Shown: positions 30,876 to 33,723 of the stretch, piece by piece
Layout: each line of letters starts with the position of its first letter
How positions within the stretch are numbered: the stretch's first letter is position 1
Assembly (NCBI GenBank): GCA_016875195.1
Contig: VGRY01000048.1
Span: 1 to 33,723 of the forward strand
Length of the DNA stretch: 33,723 nt
Direction: 5' to 3'
From: Deltaproteobacteria bacterium
GTDB taxonomy: Bacteria > Desulfobacterota > BSN033 > UBA1163
Position numbers and translations under genes: made by a program
The notes under the pieces: model-generated
What the model saw: the letters and a program-made list of their open reading frames with translations, nothing else
The model's database searches: none
Told to the model about the DNA's origin: nothing

Positions 30876-31700
30876 TTATCGCTTTACGCTGTGTATCCGA
30901 AGAGAACCCTGAGAGGGCGCAACAACGGTTCGACTCGGGTAATACCCTGCCGGCACGGAAACACCAGAATAAACAATCGAACCTTGGCCCATCAGAGTGC
31001 CAGGAGACGTAACTGAGTTACACCCGGTTTCTGTCCGGTCTCCAAGAATCGCTCCCAGTTTACGCCGCCCTGTATCGTACCGCTTCTTGTCCACAGTAAC
31101 TGTAATTGATCCAGGAATCATCTTCAGGTTGGCAAGTTTTGTTCCTGCACCGAGATTCACGTCCTTCCCTAAAATGCTATCACCTACGTAGGCAAAATGA
31201 GCTGCCTTTGCTCCATTCAAAAGAATAGAGCCTTTCATCTCTGTGGTATGTCCAACCACACATTTATTACCTACGATACAATCCCCTCGGATATAAGCTC
31301 CCTGTCTAATTTCACACTGACTCCCAATGATCACCGGCCCTTTAATAAATGAACCCGGCTCAACGATCGTTCCCGGCCCAATGATGATTTTGTCATTGGA
31401 AAGGTATGCACCGGGCAAAATCACTGCCGCATCTTTTACAATTTCTCCTTTCATCGAAACCTGAATCGAACTCTGGGAGTCTGAAGTCTCTATTTCAAGA
31501 TCATTTCGCACTTCACTGTTATAAATAACGAGGGCTTTATCGATGAGGCCTGTTATTTTAGATAACGGTCTTGGTTTCTGGAAGAAAGCAGAAAGATAGT
31601 CGTTCAGGCGATTGAGCGCTGTCCAAACGAGTTCGTCTTTTGAAAAGATCTCTTGATGTTCAAAATCGTTTAAATCAAAAAAATCCTGCGGGCTCAGCAT
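30876..31700 (-). CDS. left-handed beta-helix (hexapeptide) acyl/acetyltransferase-like protein, GlmU C-terminal type without the pyrophosphorylase half
   Basis: 274 aa. Residues from about 80 onwards show the imperfect [LIV]-G-x(4) hexapeptide repeats of a left-handed beta helix (IIIGPGTIVEPGSFIKGPVIIGSQCEIRQGAYIRGDCIVGNKCVVGHTTEMKGSILLNGAKAAHFAYVGDSILGKDVNLGAGTKLANLK). This order (GHTTEMKGSIL, AHFAYVGDS, NLGAGTK-ANLK) is that of GlmU acetyltransferase domains. The N-terminal ~80 residues are not a nucleotidyltransferase. ATG at 31700 has GGAG six bases upstream and is preferred over TTG at 31718, which overlaps the acs stop. Probably co-transcribed with acs. Acceptor substrate unknown. Confidence 0.85.
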   Translation of the reverse strand: MLSPQDFFDLNDFEHQEIFSKDELVWTALNRLNDYLSAFFQKPRPLSKITGLIDKALVIYNSEVRNDLEIETSDSQSSIQVSMKGEIVKDAAVILPGAYLSNDKIIIGPGTIVEPGSFIKGPVIIGSQCEIRQGAYIRGDCIVGNKCVVGHTTEMKGSILLNGAKAAHFAYVGDSILGKDVNLGAGTKLANLKMIPGSITVTVDKKRYDTGRRKLGAILGDRTETGCNSVTSPGTLMGQGSIVYSGVSVPAGYYPSRTVVAPSQGSLRIHSVKR

Positions 31701-31714
31701 GTGCGTCTCCAATC

Positions 31715-33460
31715 TCAATCCTCTTCCATAGTGGATGTGTCCCCAAGGGGTAGCCCAAGTTCCTTGGCCTTTAACAGCCGCCGCATGATCTTTCCACTCC
31801 TCGTCTTGGGCAATGTGGGGATGAACTCAATTTCACGGGGAGCCGCGGCGCTGGAGAGCCGCTTCATCACAAATTTCTGAATGTCATGCCGTAATTCTTC
31901 CGAGGGGGCATGGCCATCTTTTAAGGAAACAAATGCCTTCACCACTTCCATGGCGATTGGGTCCGGTTTGCCAATCACACCTGCTTCTGCAACAGCAGGA
32001 TGTTCTATGAGCACCGATTCAACTTCAAAGGGACCCACCAAATGTCCTGCCGTATTGATCACATCATCGGTTCTCCCTACAAACCAGTAATAACCCTCTT
32101 CATCCTTTCTGGCCCTGTCCCCTGTGATGTACCATCCATTCTTAAATCGGGATCGATACAACTCCTCTTTCTTCCAATAGGTACGGAACATGGAGGGCCA
32201 TCCAGGTCTGAGGGCCAAGTTTCCCTCTTTGCCGGCGGGAAGCTCATTAAAGCTGTCATCCACGATTCCAGCCTGGATCCCGGGAAAAGGCCTTCCCATG
32301 GAACCGGGTTTAATGTCCTGAACCGGGTAGTTGGCGATCATGATCGCCCCGGTCTCAGTCTGCCACCAGTTATCGTGGAAAGCTTTTCCAATGATCTCCT
32401 TTCCCCAGACGACGGCTTCAGGATTGAGAGGCTCTCCCACACTGTAGGTATGACGCAATGAACGAAAATCATGCTGCCGAGGAAGTTCGTTCCCCGCCTT
32501 CATCAGCATCCGGATGGCTGTAGGTGCCGTGTACCAGATTGTCACCTTCCTCCGTTCAAGGAAGCTGTACCAATGCTTGGCACTGAACCCTCCTTCATAA
32601 ACAACTTGAGTGGCTCCATTCAACCAGGGGCCAAACATTCCGTAAGAGGTCCCTGTGACCCACCCCGGATCTGCCGTGCACCAGTAGATATCATTTTCCT
32701 GGAGATCCAAAACATACTTGGCAGTGGCATAATGGCCCACTGCAGCCCCATGGACATGGACAGCCCCTTTTGGTTTACCCGTTGTGCCAGAGGTGTAGTG
32801 CATAATGGAATAATCTTCTTTGTGGGTTTTAACAACATCGAAGGATTCAGAAGTCCCGGTCATCAACTCGTCATAAAACAGACCTTTAGGGTCAACCTTT
32901 CCCTCTCCACGGCGGACCAGAACAATATGTTTTAGAGCAGGGAGCTCGGGAATAATCTCGTTGATCTTTTTCAGGAGCGTAGGACTGGTGATTAATACTT
33001 TTGCTTCGCTGTCTGCCACCCGGTCTTTCACAGCATCTGGTCCAAAAGCGGAAAAGAGCGGACCGATCACGCCGCCCGCTTTAAGCGTTCCAAGAATACC
33101 GATATAGATCTCCGGAACACGCTCTAAGAAAAAGAAGACCCGGTCTCCTTTCTTAACACCCAGGTTTTTGACAAGGACATTAGCAAACTTGTTGCTCAGT
33201 CTCGATAGATCCTGAAAGGTGTACCCTTCTTCTTCGCCCTTCTTGCTTTCCCATATCAGGGCTTTTTCGTTTCTCCGGTCTGTTTTAAGGTGTGAGTCGA
33301 TAGCTGCATGCGCAATATTGATATGTTCATTGTCAAACCAGTCTAACTCCCGGGCAACTTTATCCCAGCTAAATTCGTTAATTGTTTTAAAATAGTCCTG
33401 GAGATTAGGTTTGACAGAAAATTCCTCTAATGGCAATTTGGTTATTTTAGGATACTCCAT
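31715..33460 (-). CDS. acs: acetyl-CoA synthetase (AMP-forming)
   Basis: 581-aa ANL-superfamily ligase. The P-loop is IMHYTSGTTGKPKGAVHVHG. WCTADPGWVTGTSYGMFGPWLNGA and the motif FHDNWWQTETGAIMIANYP are specific to acetyl-CoA synthetases, where the Trp limits the acyl pocket. The hinge/adenylate region is YWFVGRTDDVINTAGHLVGPFEVES and the C-terminal acetylation-site segment is PKTRSGKIMRRLLKA. It resembles the shorter AcsA type (~580 aa). ATG at 33460 has AAGGAG seven bases upstream; an upstream TTG at 33466 is less likely. It converts acetate, ATP and CoA to acetyl-CoA. A propionyl substrate is possible but less favoured by WWQTETG. Confidence 0.95.
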   Translation of the reverse strand: MEYPKITKLPLEEFSVKPNLQDYFKTINEFSWDKVARELDWFDNEHINIAHAAIDSHLKTDRRNEKALIWESKKGEEEGYTFQDLSRLSNKFANVLVKNLGVKKGDRVFFFLERVPEIYIGILGTLKAGGVIGPLFSAFGPDAVKDRVADSEAKVLITSPTLLKKINEIIPELPALKHIVLVRRGEGKVDPKGLFYDELMTGTSESFDVVKTHKEDYSIMHYTSGTTGKPKGAVHVHGAAVGHYATAKYVLDLQENDIYWCTADPGWVTGTSYGMFGPWLNGATQVVYEGGFSAKHWYSFLERRKVTIWYTAPTAIRMLMKAGNELPRQHDFRSLRHTYSVGEPLNPEAVVWGKEIIGKAFHDNWWQTETGAIMIANYPVQDIKPGSMGRPFPGIQAGIVDDSFNELPAGKEGNLALRPGWPSMFRTYWKKEELYRSRFKNGWYITGDRARKDEEGYYWFVGRTDDVINTAGHLVGPFEVESVLIEHPAVAEAGVIGKPDPIAMEVVKAFVSLKDGHAPSEELRHDIQKFVMKRLSSAAAPREIEFIPTLPKTRSGKIMRRLLKAKELGLPLGDTSTMEED

Positions 33461-33511
33461 GCGCAATCTCCTTATCTCCTCCGAATAGGTATAAACGCCA
33501 ACTAAAATATT

Positions 33512-33597
33512 CCCTCCCCTTCAAGGGGGGGGTTAGGGTGGGGATGGGACAATGAGGTTCATAAGGAAATCGAAACCCATCCCCCTCCCAGCCTCCG
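33512..33597. repeat. C/G-rich inverted repeat upstream of acs
   Basis: CCTCCCCTTCAAGGGGGGGG-type left arm with GGTTAGGGTGGGGATGGG (about 33512-33547), answered by CCCATCCCCCTCCCAGCCTCC (33580-33597). It is the fourth C/T-rich palindrome with GGGTGGGG/CCCTCACCC-like arms in the window. The rest of the right-hand edge (33598-33723) shows no gene I can support. Confidence 0.65.
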
Positions 33598-33723
33598 AAG
33601 CTGTGAAAAAATTCAGCTGTAGTTGGGGTTTGGGGTTTCTGAATTTAATTTTTAGACGAACGGTTAGGTATCAATCATGGTGAACTTACACCCAGTGACA
33701 AATCTCATTGCGACCCCTTACCC

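Overview
The window looks like a chromosomal segment of an anaerobic, Gram-negative bacterium, most likely a Desulfobacterota (former Deltaproteobacteria) or close relative. This is an inference. The supporting features are a gap-pgk-tpiA-secG-tRNA-Leu(GAG) block, a pair of benzoyl-CoA-reductase/2-hydroxyacyl-CoA-dehydratase-type subunits, several radical SAM enzymes (two with twin-arginine signals), a CoA-disulfide reductase-rhodanese fusion, an acetyl-CoA synthetase, and many dispersed intergenic palindromes. No rRNA, CRISPR array or prophage was seen.

Layout. 1-1.45 kb: start of an unidentified gene at the left edge and a D-Ala-D-Ala carboxypeptidase. 1.5-4.3 kb: a 276-bp inverted-repeat element, then two 2-hydroxyacyl-CoA dehydratase-family subunits. 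4.4-10.3 kb: accessory and housekeeping genes on the minus strand (nitroreductase, VapBC, hotdog thioesterase, GNAT, a split COG2187/COG0645 kinase pair, a bisphosphate nucleotidase), nearly every gap being filled by a palindrome. 10.3-14.0 kb: glycolytic block gap-pgk-tpiA-secG-tRNA-Leu with a terminator. 14.1-18.6 kb: a TPR-like protein, an FmdB zinc ribbon, two cytosolic radical SAM proteins, a membrane protein and a 58-aa Cys-rich protein. 18.7-21.0 kb: a stand-alone LeuA-type regulatory domain, a HOGA/DapA-like aldolase and a Tat-exported nitroreductase. 21.0-23.05 kb: the most obviously mobile region, with a REP-associated tyrosine transposase between inverted terminal repeats, two small accessory genes and a 25-codon integron-integrase remnant. 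23.2-28.0 kb: a molybdopterin-fold protein, YbaK, a GGQ ribosome-rescue factor, a membrane protein, CoADR-rhodanese and CorA. 28.1-33.5 kb: two divergent Tat-targeted radical SAM enzymes, a coupled zinc ribbon, a GlmU-like beta-helix protein and acetyl-CoA synthetase.

The most striking property is the intergenic space. At least seven gaps hold long imperfect palindromes built from short repeated words (CCAAAT/ATTTGG, TTCGGAG, TGGAA and others), and other gaps hold different palindromes. Several of these abut or overlap stop codons, supply C-terminal codons, or supply a Shine-Dalgarno sequence. A 32-bp palindromic core (half-site GTACCTAAAATTGCG) occurs twice, about 12 kb apart. Two minus-strand promoters place transcription starts almost on the start codon (vapB and the Tat radical SAM gene at 29147), so both mRNAs may be leaderless. 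Many gene starts given here were shortened from the longest open frame because a clear Shine-Dalgarno lies inside that frame, or because the 5' part of the frame reads through a palindrome.
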